Source of the DNA: Proteobacteria bacterium UBA6921
Lineage (GTDB): Bacteria; Pseudomonadota; Gammaproteobacteria; SG8-11
Assembly (NCBI GenBank): GCA_002450895.1
Contig: DKAR01000108.1
Location: 18,957-82,956 of the forward strand
DNA: 64,000 bases
Direction: 5' to 3'
Shown here: piece by piece, positions 54,390 through 63,233 of the stretch
Layout of the letters: every line of letters starts with the position of its first letter
Numbering within the stretch: the stretch's first letter is position 1
The notes under the pieces: generated by a model
What the model was told of the DNA's origin: nothing
Seen by the model: only the letters and a program-made list of their open reading frames with translations
The model's database searches: none
Program-made: the position numbers and the translations under genes

Positions 54390-55351
54390 CCGACGACCTT
54401 GGAATGCACCTTCAGCGTGCCGACCAGCTGTGCCACGTTGCTTAGCTGGTGCCGTGTCAGGTACTCCACGATCCCGGCGTTGATTTTCCTGCAGACCAGT
54501 GGATCGTAAAACAGCGCCGTTCCCACGCCGACGGCGCTTGCACCGGCGATCAGGAATTCCAGCGCGTCTTGCGCGGTGACGATGCCGCCCTGACCGATGA
54601 TCGGGATGCCGTGCGCCTTGCAGACCTGATACACCTGATGTGTTTTCAAAAGCGCAATCGGTTTGATCGCCGGGCCGGACAGTCCGCCCTGATTGTTGCC
54701 GATGACCGGCACGCGCTCTTCGATGTCGATCGCCATGCCCATCAGCGTGTTGATTACGGCGAAGCCATCGGCGCCCGCATCGATGCAAAGCCGCGCGTTG
54801 TGCGCGATGTCGGTTTGATTCGGCGAAAGCTTCACGATCAACGGTTTCTTGGTGACTTCGCGGCACGCGGCAACCACACGCGCCGACATGGCGGGATCGT
54901 TGCCGAAGACCACGCCGCCTTCCTTCACGTTCGGGCAGGAAATGTTGATTTCGATGGCGTCGATATTGGAGCGATCAAACAGCCGCGTGACTTCGCGGTA
55001 CTCCTCGACGGTTGAACCGGAAACATTCGCGATGAAACGGGTTTCGGTGAAATCCAGGGTCGGCAGAATCTGGTCCACCACCTGCTCCGTGCCGGGGTTC
55101 TGCAAACCAATCGAATTGAGCATGCCCGCGGGCGTTTCGCACACGCGGTGCGGCGCATTGCCGAGGCGGGGTTTCAGCGTCGTGCCCTTGAGGCAAACGG
55201 CACCGACATCACGATTCGAAAACCCCTGGACGCGGGTGTATTCCTCGCCGAAGCCGACGCACCCCGAAAGCAGCACCAGCGGCGTGTTAAACTTCATGCC
55301 GCAAAACTCACTGGCAAGCATGGCTTCGTTGTTCTGTGCCGTCGTGCTCAT
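54377..55351 (-). CDS. pyrD: Dihydroorotate dehydrogenase class 1B catalytic subunit (PyrD)
   Basis: FMN enzyme of 324 residues that oxidises dihydroorotate to orotate. Class 1B features are clear: GCVGFGEEY near the start, CLKGTTLKPRLGN, the base Cys in NISCPNVKEGG, VKLSPNQTDI, FAVINTLMG, GGLSGPAIKP, and GQGGIVTAQDALE. It differs from class 2 enzymes in lacking an N-terminal membrane extension and in using Cys rather than Ser as base. It should pair with PyrK (28485-29360). ATG 55351 was chosen; ATG 55321 also fits. Only 9 nt separate it from divergent trmL. Confidence 0.95.
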   Translation of the reverse strand: MSTTAQNNEAMLASEFCGMKFNTPLVLLSGCVGFGEEYTRVQGFSNRDVGAVCLKGTTLKPRLGNAPHRVCETPAGMLNSIGLQNPGTEQVVDQILPTLDFTETRFIANVSGSTVEEYREVTRLFDRSNIDAIEINISCPNVKEGGVVFGNDPAMSARVVAACREVTKKPLIVKLSPNQTDIAHNARLCIDAGADGFAVINTLMGMAIDIEERVPVIGNNQGGLSGPAIKPIALLKTHQVYQVCKAHGIPIIGQGGIVTAQDALEFLIAGASAVGVGTALFYDPLVCRKINAGIVEYLTRHQLSNVAQLVGTLKVHSKVVGCAN

Positions 55352-55360
55352 ACGCTGATC

Positions 55361-55825
55361 ATGTTCCATATCGTCCTGCTCGAACCCGAGATACCCCCGA
55401 ACACCGGCAACATTATACGCGTGTGTGCGAATACCGGTGCCCAGCTGCATATCGTGCATCCGGCCGGGTTTCGTCTCGATGACACCAAGTTGCGGCGCGC
55501 CGGGCTGGATTATCACGAATACGCCTCCGTCCGGGAATGGAATTCTTTGCAGGATTGTTATGCCTCGCTCGACGCGGCGCGTGTCTTCGCCTGTTCGACG
55601 AAGGGGAAAACCCGGTATGACGCGGTGACCTATCAGCCGGGCGATGTCTTTCTGTTCGGGCCGGAATCGCGTGGACTGCCCGCAGAAGTGCTTGCTGCCG
55701 TGCCGGGCGAGCAGGTCATCCGCGTTCCGATGCTCGAACACAGCCGCAGCCTCAACCTGTCCAATGCCGTCGCCGTCATTGTGTACGAAGCCTGGCGACA
55801 GCAAGGGTTTCCCGCCGGCCGCTAG
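55361..55825 (+). CDS. trmL: tRNA (cytidine/uridine-2'-O)-methyltransferase TrmL
   Basis: SPOUT-family methyltransferase of 154 residues that 2'-O-methylates position 34 in tRNA-Leu anticodons. Knot motifs are EPEIPPNTGNIIR (9-21), FLFGPESRGLP and VPMLEHSRSLNLSNAVAV. The start at ATG 55361 (MFHIVLLEPEIP) matches the family N-terminus; the open frame extends upstream across pyrD only. Promoter sequences must lie inside pyrD because the gap is 9 nt. Confidence 0.95.
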   Translation: MFHIVLLEPEIPPNTGNIIRVCANTGAQLHIVHPAGFRLDDTKLRRAGLDYHEYASVREWNSLQDCYASLDAARVFACSTKGKTRYDAVTYQPGDVFLFGPESRGLPAEVLAAVPGEQVIRVPMLEHSRSLNLSNAVAVIVYEAWRQQGFPAGR

Positions 55826-55913
55826 CGCGGCGCCGCCACGCCGTTTTGCTCCAAGTTCCCGACCCAGGAACCGATAACGGTTTTGTCCCGCACCGCGACT
55901 CGCGCCTGGCCGC

Positions 55914-57224
55914 ATGTATCACACACATTTCGGATTGGATCATCCTCCGTTCGGCATCACGCCGGACACGCAGCTTTTCTATGGCGGCGCCCAACGGGGC
56001 GACGTGCTGGAGGCGCTGGTGTATGCGATCACGCACGGTGAAGGGATCGTCAAGGTCGTCGGCGAGGTCGGTAGCGGCAAGACCATGTTGTGCCGGATGC
56101 TGCAAACGCGCCTGCCGGATTCAATCGACGTCGTATTTCTCAGCAATCCCCGCATCGATCCGGCGGACGTCGTGTACGCGATTGCGCAGGAAATGCGCCT
56201 GCGCGTCGCCAAGACCGCGTCACGCCTCGATGTCCAGAATGCGTTGCAGCGCGCGCTGCTGCGCAAGCATGCGAAGGGAGGGCGCGTCGTTGTCTTCGTT
56301 GAAGAAGCCCAGGGCGCTCCGCTCGACACGCTCGAGGAAATCCGTCTGCTGACCAATCTGGAAACGGAGCGCGAGAAACTGCTGCAAATCGTGCTGTTTG
56401 GACAGCCGGAACTCGAAACACTGCTCTCCGACCCGCGCATCCGGCAACTGCGCGAACGAATCACCCACAGCTTTCATCTTCAGCCGTTGCCGTCGGATCA
56501 GGTTGCCGACTATCTGCGCCACCGCTTGCGCCGGGTCGGGCATCCCACCGGCAATCTGTTTGACCCCAAAGCAGTGGCGGCTCTGGCCGGTGCCTCGCAT
56601 GGATTGATGCGCCGAATCAATATCTTGGCGGACAAATCTCTTCTGGCCGCATTCGCCGCCGGGTCTGCAATCGTGGATCAGTCCCATGTGCAGGCCGCGA
56701 TACGAGACAGTGAGTACGAGACCGCAAAGCCTCCTGCCGCGCCGCCGGCAGTGCGGACCCGGCCTCCGGCCTGGGTTGTCGGGACGGCGGGACTGGCGCT
56801 GGTGACTGCGGCGGTGGGGCTAACGGTCTGGCCTGGCGCCCCGGAGCCGGTACAGCCGGCCGTAACCACGGTGGTGGACTTCGGGCAGCGCCTCGAACAG
56901 CTCCAGGGGATAGCGGCGCAATGGTTGCTGAAGACCGACCCGAAGCGCCTGACTATTCAAATTTTTCAGGCGAATGCCGATGCATTGAACGATCTCGAGC
57001 AGTTTCTGGACGCGCCGGTCCTAGGGTCGGTCGCGGAACACGTGTACGTGGTTGAGTCCGGCCGGAATGGTCAGGGTTCGTACGGCGTGATGCTGGGAGA
57101 TTTCGAGAGCCAAAGCGCGGCGCAGGCTGCGCTAAAAGCGTTGCCGGCGGAGCTGCTGCGCTTTGAACCCAAGATCCGCAGCATCGAACAGACTCGGGCT
57201 GCGGTGAGTGACCGCAAGACATGA
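55914..57224 (+). CDS. mshM: MSHA pilus ExeA-like ATPase MshM
   Basis: Protein of 436 residues in the ExeA/GspA AAA+ family. MYHTHFGLDHPPFGITPD opens the domain. Walker A is GEVGSGKT (50-57); Walker B reads VVVFVEEAQ (125-133), with Glu130 in place of the usual Asp. A transmembrane helix lies at about 288-306. A C-terminal SPOR-like domain (about 345-430) may bind peptidoglycan. ExeA proteins help assemble the secretin in the cell wall. It starts the mshM-L-N-E-G operon and overlaps mshL by 4 nt. Confidence 0.88.
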   Translation: MYHTHFGLDHPPFGITPDTQLFYGGAQRGDVLEALVYAITHGEGIVKVVGEVGSGKTMLCRMLQTRLPDSIDVVFLSNPRIDPADVVYAIAQEMRLRVAKTASRLDVQNALQRALLRKHAKGGRVVVFVEEAQGAPLDTLEEIRLLTNLETEREKLLQIVLFGQPELETLLSDPRIRQLRERITHSFHLQPLPSDQVADYLRHRLRRVGHPTGNLFDPKAVAALAGASHGLMRRINILADKSLLAAFAAGSAIVDQSHVQAAIRDSEYETAKPPAAPPAVRTRPPAWVVGTAGLALVTAAVGLTVWPGAPEPVQPAVTTVVDFGQRLEQLQGIAAQWLLKTDPKRLTIQIFQANADALNDLEQFLDAPVLGSVAEHVYVVESGRNGQGSYGVMLGDFESQSAAQAALKALPAELLRFEPKIRSIEQTRAAVSDRKT

Positions 57225-58897
57225 CGCACCTTTCTCGAACGCTTTCTCTACTTCAGCAATTTCGGTCCATGCTGCTTGCCTTTCTCGGCATCGCCATTGC
57301 CGGGTGCGCCGCGACTCATCAACCCGCGCCATCGCCTGCGCATCTGAATCGCACTCCCGCCGCGCCGCGCGATATTCCGACGCCGGTACAGCAGTCGCCG
57401 TTTGTTCCTGCGCCGAAGCCCGCGCCGCCCCAGGAAACATTTTCGGTGACGGTGACAGACGTTCCGGTCAAGGAATTGCTGTTTACCCTCGCGCGCGATG
57501 CCAAGTTGAATCTCGACATCCATCCCAACGTTTCAGGAACGGTCACGCTCAACGCCGTCAAACAAACGTTGCCGCAAATTCTCAATCGCATCGCCGAGCA
57601 GGTCAGTTTGCGTTACGACGTGATCGGGCCGAATCTCGTTGTCTCTCCCGATTTGCCGCATGTTCGTACGTACAAGATCGATTACATCAACATGACGCGC
57701 GAAGCAAAGAGCGTCGTGAGCGTGGCGACGGAAATCGCGACCACCGGCGGAACGGTGAACCAGAGCAGCGGCGGATCATCTTCGTCCGGAAACAAATCGA
57801 ACACGGAAGTGACCATCGCCACCAATAACAATTTCTGGGAGTTATTGGTTCAGAACATCACCGGTATTTTGGGCGCGGGGAGCGACGCTGCGGTCATCGC
57901 CAACCCGTTGTCCAGCATCGTGACCGTGCGCGCGACTTCACGCCAGCACGAGCAGGTTCAGGCATTCATCGATCGCTTGATGGCCAATGTGCAACGCCAG
58001 GTACTGGTTGAGGCAACGATCGTCGAAGTCGAATTGAGCAACCAGTATCAGGCAGGCGTGGACTGGAGCGCGGTGTCTGAATCCGGCAGCGCGTCGATCG
58101 CGTCGAACATGCTGGGTGCGAACCTGAGCACGCCGCCGGCCCTGGTCCTTCAATACGACAAGGCGACCGGAGGATCGGGTTCGGTGTTTTCCGCGCTCAA
58201 GATGCTGGAACAGTTCGGCGATGTAAAAGTGCTTTCAAGCCCGAAGATCATGGCGCTGAACAATCAAACCGCGCTGCTGAAAGTTGTGGACGAAAAAGTC
58301 TATTTCACTGTTACGCGCGATGTTGAAGACGCCACCGATACATCCGCGCGCAAAGTCACCTACACCAGTGTCGTTCATACCGTTCCCGTCGGATTGGTCA
58401 TGAGTGTGACGCCGCAAATTACTGAGGACGATCGGGTGACCGTCAATGTACGTCCGACGATCTCACGAATTACCGGCTACGCCGTGGATCCCGCGCCACG
58501 ACTCGCGGCGCTGGAAAATCTGACCTCGGCGACGACGATAGATCTCGCAAGTTACGACAACCTCATCCCGGAAATACAAATCCGCGAAATGGAATCACTG
58601 CTGAAAGTGGACAGCGGGCAGGTGGTCGTGCTCGGCGGTTTGATGCAAAACCGCGCGACGAAATCGACGGCCGGTGTGCCGCTGTTGTCGAGCCTGCCGT
58701 GGATCGGGCACCTGTTCAGTTACAAGAACGATGAGTTCACGAAAACAGAACTGGTGATCTTTTTGCGGCCGACGGTCATGCGCAACGCTGCGCTCACTGC
58801 CGACCTGAAGCAATTCCAGCAATACCTGCCTGAAACATCGCAAGGCAGCAATACCGCCGAGTCGTCACCGGCGGCCGACGAAACTCTATCGAAGTAG
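57221..58897 (+). CDS. mshL: MSHA pilus secretin MshL
   Basis: Outer-membrane secretin of 558 residues. A lipobox IAGC puts a lipid-modified Cys at residue 29 from the first ATG (or 13 from ATG 57269). N domains span about 75-320, including the short N domain with VKELLFTLARDAKLNLDIHP, and contain a Ser/Gly-rich loop (about 185-200). The secretin barrel domain (about 335-530) has VDSGQVVVLGGLMQNRATKS and PLLSSLPWIGHLFSYK. ATG 57221 overlaps the mshM stop. It forms the pore for the pilus. Confidence 0.92.
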   Translation: MTHLSRTLSLLQQFRSMLLAFLGIAIAGCAATHQPAPSPAHLNRTPAAPRDIPTPVQQSPFVPAPKPAPPQETFSVTVTDVPVKELLFTLARDAKLNLDIHPNVSGTVTLNAVKQTLPQILNRIAEQVSLRYDVIGPNLVVSPDLPHVRTYKIDYINMTREAKSVVSVATEIATTGGTVNQSSGGSSSSGNKSNTEVTIATNNNFWELLVQNITGILGAGSDAAVIANPLSSIVTVRATSRQHEQVQAFIDRLMANVQRQVLVEATIVEVELSNQYQAGVDWSAVSESGSASIASNMLGANLSTPPALVLQYDKATGGSGSVFSALKMLEQFGDVKVLSSPKIMALNNQTALLKVVDEKVYFTVTRDVEDATDTSARKVTYTSVVHTVPVGLVMSVTPQITEDDRVTVNVRPTISRITGYAVDPAPRLAALENLTSATTIDLASYDNLIPEIQIREMESLLKVDSGQVVVLGGLMQNRATKSTAGVPLLSSLPWIGHLFSYKNDEFTKTELVIFLRPTVMRNAALTADLKQFQQYLPETSQGSNTAESSPAADETLSK

Positions 58898-58907
58898 TGG
58901 TGCCACC

Positions 58908-60257
58908 ATGAGCCTGTTGATGGAGGCGCTCAAGAAAGCCGAACTCGCCAAGCGCAAGGCGGAGGAGACGCCGTCTGCGCCCACGCTGGACCCGGCGCCT
59001 GCGCCCAAGGAGCCGACCAAGCTCGAGCTCGCGCCGACCGATGCGCCGGCTGCCCCGAAGGCAACCGATAACGCCAACGCCGGCTCCAACGCCGCGCCCG
59101 GCGAAAATGTTGAGCCGCCACCCGTGGCCAAAACACCCCCATCCGCGCCTACTGCGGCGCAATTCAACGCGCTGTTTGATCGTGACGCGTCGAACACTCG
59201 CGGATCCTCCGCGCCGTCACCGGGTCCGGCGCTCGCGATCGAGCCAAAAACACGCAACGACGCTGAACAACGTGCACCCAACGCGCTGCGTGCCCCGCGC
59301 CGCGAAAAAATTCCCAAAGCCTGGATCGTACTGGGCGCTGTTTTGCTTCTGTGTGTGAGTGCCGGCGGTTATTGGTACTACGCGTCGATGTCGGATTATC
59401 TGCGCCAGCAGGCCGCCATCACGATTCCACAGCCGGTGAGTGCGGCCGTGCCGGTGGCGCAGGATGTCCCTGCGCCGGAAGAGCCGGCGGTTGCGAAGAG
59501 CGCTCCCGCCAAAGCAACGAAGACAGTGCGCCCGGTACAAACCGCGCCGGTCGTGGCCACGCCGAGCACTCCGATCGCGTCCGCGCCGGTTGAAACATTA
59601 CCCTCATCCGACGCATCGCCTGCCGTGTCACCAGCGGAGGCGACCACTGCCAGCGATGCAAGTCCATCCGAGATCTATCGCTTGTTGCAGTCGGCCTACG
59701 CTGCCTATCGGTCAGGTGACGATGTGCGCGCGCAAGTCGCATACGCAAATGTGCTGACGCGCGACGAACACAATCGCGACGCATTGCTGGGCCTGGCGGC
59801 GATTGCCGTGCGCAATCGCGATACCGGTCGGGCGCGTGACATTTACGACGAGTTGCTCACGCTCAATCCCAAAGATACGGTGGCGCAAGCCGGTCTTGCG
59901 GGACTCACCGCGTCACTGGATCCCGTCGCCGAAGAAGCGCGGCTGAAGACGCTGCTCGATCAGGAACCGAATGCGCCGCACTTGTTGTTTGCCTATGCAA
60001 GCCTGTTGATGCAACAACAGCGCTGGTCGGAATCCTCACGCGCGCTGCAAACCGCAATCCAGTTTCGCGACGACCAGCCTGACTATGCCTATAACCTGGC
60101 CGTAAGTCTGGACCATCTGGGCCAAACCACGGATGCGCTACGCCACTACCGCCGCGCGATCGAGCTCGCCCGCAAGCAACCTGCCTCTTTTAGCAGCGAC
60201 GCCGCCGCGCGCCGCATCACTGTGCTGGAAGCTGCGCCTGACGGAGTGCCGCAATGA
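58908..60257 (+). CDS. mshN: MSHA biogenesis TPR protein MshN
   Basis: Inner-membrane protein of 449 residues. The first 20 (MSLLMEALKKAELAKRKAEE) match the N-terminal motif of MshN/pilus TPR proteins. An Ala/Pro-rich stretch follows, a transmembrane helix at about 138-157, another Ala/Pro/Thr linker, and TPR repeats from about 250 (YRSGDDVRAQVAYANVLTRD; NRDTGRARDIYDELL). TPRs face the periplasm and probably connect the pilus machinery to the secretin. It is 10 nt after mshL and overlaps mshE by 4 nt. Confidence 0.88.
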   Translation: MSLLMEALKKAELAKRKAEETPSAPTLDPAPAPKEPTKLELAPTDAPAAPKATDNANAGSNAAPGENVEPPPVAKTPPSAPTAAQFNALFDRDASNTRGSSAPSPGPALAIEPKTRNDAEQRAPNALRAPRREKIPKAWIVLGAVLLLCVSAGGYWYYASMSDYLRQQAAITIPQPVSAAVPVAQDVPAPEEPAVAKSAPAKATKTVRPVQTAPVVATPSTPIASAPVETLPSSDASPAVSPAEATTASDASPSEIYRLLQSAYAAYRSGDDVRAQVAYANVLTRDEHNRDALLGLAAIAVRNRDTGRARDIYDELLTLNPKDTVAQAGLAGLTASLDPVAEEARLKTLLDQEPNAPHLLFAYASLLMQQQRWSESSRALQTAIQFRDDQPDYAYNLAVSLDHLGQTTDALRHYRRAIELARKQPASFSSDAAARRITVLEAAPDGVPQ

Positions 60258-61966
60258 ACGCCCCCGCGCCGCGCAAGCGCATGCTCGGTGAGGCGTTGCT
60301 GGAAAAGGGAGTTGTTAATCAGGACCAGCTTCGCATCGCACTGAAAGAGCAGAAACGGCAAAATCTTCCGCTCGGAAAAATTCTCGTCAAACTCGGCTTC
60401 GTAACGGAAGCCGTGATGCGCGATGTGCTCGGCGAAAACATCGGACAGGAAAGCGTCGCGCTGTCGACCGTCATCGCGGATGCGGACGCCATACGGCTGA
60501 TCCCCAAGGATATGGCGCGCCGGTACAAACTGGTGCCGCTGAATCTCGACAAGGAACACGCGCAACTTACCGTGGCGATGGCGGACACCTTCAATGTCGT
60601 CGCTCTCGATCAGCTCAGTGCGTTTCTCAGCAACGCGGTGCAGATCAAACCGCTGCTCGCGTCCGAAGCCGACATCGAAACCGCGATCGATCACTTCTAC
60701 GGATTCGACCTGTCGATCGACGGGATCATCAACGAAATTGAAACCGGGCAGGTCGACTACAGCAGCCTGCAGGCGGTGAACAATGAGTACAGCCAGCCGA
60801 TCGTGCGGCTGGTGGATTCGTTGCTGGCGGACGCCGTGAAACGCGGCGCGTCGGATATCCACTTCGAACCGGAGCAGGGTTTCCTGCGCGTGCGCTACCG
60901 CATTGACGGTGTGCTGCGCCAGGTGCGCACTCTGCACCAGAGTTACTGGTCCGGCATCTGCGTGCGCCTCAAAGTCATGGCGGGTTTGAATATCGCCGAG
61001 ACGCGCGCGCCGCAGGATGGGCGCATCTCACTGACCTTGCTCGGGCGACCGATCGATTTTCGTGTGGCCTCACAGCCCACCACGCACGGCGAGAACATCG
61101 TGTTGCGCGTGCTCGACCGCCAGAAGGGTATCGTGCCGCTCGACAAGCTTGGGCTGACGGAAGACATGCTGCAGCTGCTCAAGCTGCTGATGGCCCGCCC
61201 GGAAGGAATCATTCTCGTCACTGGACCGACCGGCTCCGGAAAAACGACCACGCTCTACTCGATGCTGAACCACGTCAACGATGAAGAAGTGAACATCATG
61301 ACGCTGGAAGATCCGGTTGAATACCCGATGCAGTTGATTCGCCAGTCGTCGGTGAACGAAGCAGCGAAGATGGATTTCGCGAACGGTATCCGGTCGATGA
61401 TGCGGCAGGATCCGGACGTTATTCTCGTTGGCGAAATTCGTGATGAACAGACGGCGGAGATGGCGTTTCGCGCCGCAATGACCGGGCATCAGGTCTTTTC
61501 GACGCTGCATTCCAATTCCGCATTGGGCGCATTCCCGCGTTTGCTCGACATTGGCGTCAAACCGGATGTCATGGAAGGCAACATCATTGGAATTGTCGCG
61601 CAACGGCTGGCACGCCGCCTGTGTGTGAAGTGTCGTGAGGAATACGCGCCCTCGGATCTTGAGCGACACATCCTTGGGCTCACCGGTCCCGAGCTCGCGT
61701 CGGTCAAATTGCATCGCGCCAAGGGCTGCGAACATTGTGAGCACCGCGGTTACAAGGGCCGCCTCGCGCTATTGGAAGTGCTGCGCATCGATGGCGAGTT
61801 TGACGAACTGATTGCGCGCCGTGCGACGAAGCGTGAACTGGAAGCCCATGCCATCAAACACGGGTTCAAGACGCTCGCCGACGACGGTATTCGCTTCATC
61901 CTGAACGGCACGACCAGCCTCGACGAAGTCTCGCGCGTCGTCGACCTGACGGCCCGGATCCAGTAG
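60254..61966 (+). CDS. mshE: MSHA pilus assembly ATPase MshE
   Basis: GspE/PilB-type ATPase of 570 residues. The N-terminal MshEN region has two tandem 24-residue elements (about 9-33 and 37-60; LGEALLEKGVV and LGKILVKLGFV), which bind c-di-GMP in Vibrio MshE. The NTPase has Walker A GPTGSGKTT (324-332), TLEDPVEYPM and VILVGEIRDEQT (Walker B). A zinc tetracysteine pattern (CVKC ... CEHC) is near 456-495. It powers pilus polymerisation. It overlaps mshN by 4 nt; mshG follows after 13 nt. Confidence 0.94.
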   Translation: MNAPAPRKRMLGEALLEKGVVNQDQLRIALKEQKRQNLPLGKILVKLGFVTEAVMRDVLGENIGQESVALSTVIADADAIRLIPKDMARRYKLVPLNLDKEHAQLTVAMADTFNVVALDQLSAFLSNAVQIKPLLASEADIETAIDHFYGFDLSIDGIINEIETGQVDYSSLQAVNNEYSQPIVRLVDSLLADAVKRGASDIHFEPEQGFLRVRYRIDGVLRQVRTLHQSYWSGICVRLKVMAGLNIAETRAPQDGRISLTLLGRPIDFRVASQPTTHGENIVLRVLDRQKGIVPLDKLGLTEDMLQLLKLLMARPEGIILVTGPTGSGKTTTLYSMLNHVNDEEVNIMTLEDPVEYPMQLIRQSSVNEAAKMDFANGIRSMMRQDPDVILVGEIRDEQTAEMAFRAAMTGHQVFSTLHSNSALGAFPRLLDIGVKPDVMEGNIIGIVAQRLARRLCVKCREEYAPSDLERHILGLTGPELASVKLHRAKGCEHCEHRGYKGRLALLEVLRIDGEFDELIARRATKRELEAHAIKHGFKTLADDGIRFILNGTTSLDEVSRVVDLTARIQ

Positions 61967-61979
61967 GGAGCGCGCGCAC

Positions 61980-63185
61980 GTGCCGGTCTACAAGTACAAG
62001 GCGATTTCACAGGACGGGCGCACGGTGCGCGGACGATTGGATGCCGCGAATGATGCCGACCTCGAGCTGCGCGTTGCGAAATTGGAGCTGGAACTCGTCG
62101 CCCACTCCGAGGCGACTTCGCGCACCGGCGTGGCATCGCGGCAAAAAATTACGCGCCGCGATCTCATCACGTTCTGCTACCACATGGAGCAACTCGCGCG
62201 GTCCGGTGTTCCGATCGTTGACGGCCTGGTGGACTTACGCGACAGCCTCGACAACCTGGCATTCCGCGAAGTGATCGCCGGCGTCATTCAGTCGATTGAA
62301 AGCGGCAAGACGCTTTCCACGGCGCTGGGTGAGTATCCCAAAGTCTTTGACGAAGTATTCGCCCAGCTCATCCGTGCGGGCGAGGAGGCCGGAAAGCTTC
62401 CGGACGTTCTGAGAAACATCACCGAGAATCTCAAGTGGCAGGACGAACTGGCCGCGCAAACGAAAAAAATCCTGATGTACCCCGCGTTCGTCGGATTCGT
62501 TGTCATCGGCGTGGTGTTCTTTTTGATGATCTACCTTGTCCCGCAACTGGTGCAGTTCATCCAGAGCACCGGAAATGAACTACCGCTGCACACGCGCATC
62601 CTCATCGTGGTGTCCGAAATATTCGTGAATTACTGGTACGTGATTCTCACGCTGCCGGTCGCGACCCTTCTCGGCGTGAAGTACGCCGCCAAGCGCAGCG
62701 AAAAAGTCCGCTTTTCCCTTGATGGCTTCAAGCTGCGTATCTGGGTTGTTGGGCCTATTCTGCGCAAGATCATCCTGACGCGATTCGCCAACTATTTTGC
62801 GCTGCTATACGGCTCCGGAATCACGATCCTGTCGTGTATGCAGATCAACGAAAAGATCACGGGCAATCTCGTCATCATGCGCGCATTGCAGGGTGCACGG
62901 CAGAAAATCGGCGACGGCAACAGTCTGTCGGTCGCGATGGAAAGCATGGGACTGTTCCCGCCGCTGGTGGTGCGCATGCTCAAGGTCGGTGAAAACACCG
63001 GTGCGCTCGAGTCCGCGCTGAACAACATCAGCTACTTCTACAATCGCGATGTTAACGAATCCATCCAGAAAGCTCAGTCCATGATCGAGCCGGTGCTTAC
63101 CGTGGTCCTCGGCCTGTTGCTGGGTTGGATCATGTTGTCGGTGCTGGGCCCGATCTACGACATCATCAGCAAGATCAAGACGTGA
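61980..63185 (+). CDS. mshG: MSHA pilus inner-membrane platform protein MshG
   Basis: GspF/PilC-family membrane protein of 401 residues starting with GTG 61980 (MPVYKYKAISQDG). It has two GspF domains, with transmembrane segments at about 166-195, 210-232 and 370-392. Typical text is FCYHMEQLARSGVPIVDGL and MVEPVL-type QSMIEPVLTVVLGLLLGWIM near the end. It couples the ATPase MshE to pilin insertion. No pilin gene is yet visible. Confidence 0.93.
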   Translation: MPVYKYKAISQDGRTVRGRLDAANDADLELRVAKLELELVAHSEATSRTGVASRQKITRRDLITFCYHMEQLARSGVPIVDGLVDLRDSLDNLAFREVIAGVIQSIESGKTLSTALGEYPKVFDEVFAQLIRAGEEAGKLPDVLRNITENLKWQDELAAQTKKILMYPAFVGFVVIGVVFFLMIYLVPQLVQFIQSTGNELPLHTRILIVVSEIFVNYWYVILTLPVATLLGVKYAAKRSEKVRFSLDGFKLRIWVVGPILRKIILTRFANYFALLYGSGITILSCMQINEKITGNLVIMRALQGARQKIGDGNSLSVAMESMGLFPPLVVRMLKVGENTGALESALNNISYFYNRDVNESIQKAQSMIEPVLTVVLGLLLGWIMLSVLGPIYDIISKIKT

Positions 63186-63233
63186 TATGGACCTGACGCA
63201 CACGAACCGCATGTGGTACGCAAGGGCAGGATC

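Noticed and set aside
53613..54866. 417-codon open frame on the minus strand extending the lipoprotein upstream
   Set aside because: The first 160 residues overlap pyrD in another frame and are Arg/His/Gly-rich shadow sequence. Only the signal-peptide-bearing part from about 54389 looks like a protein.
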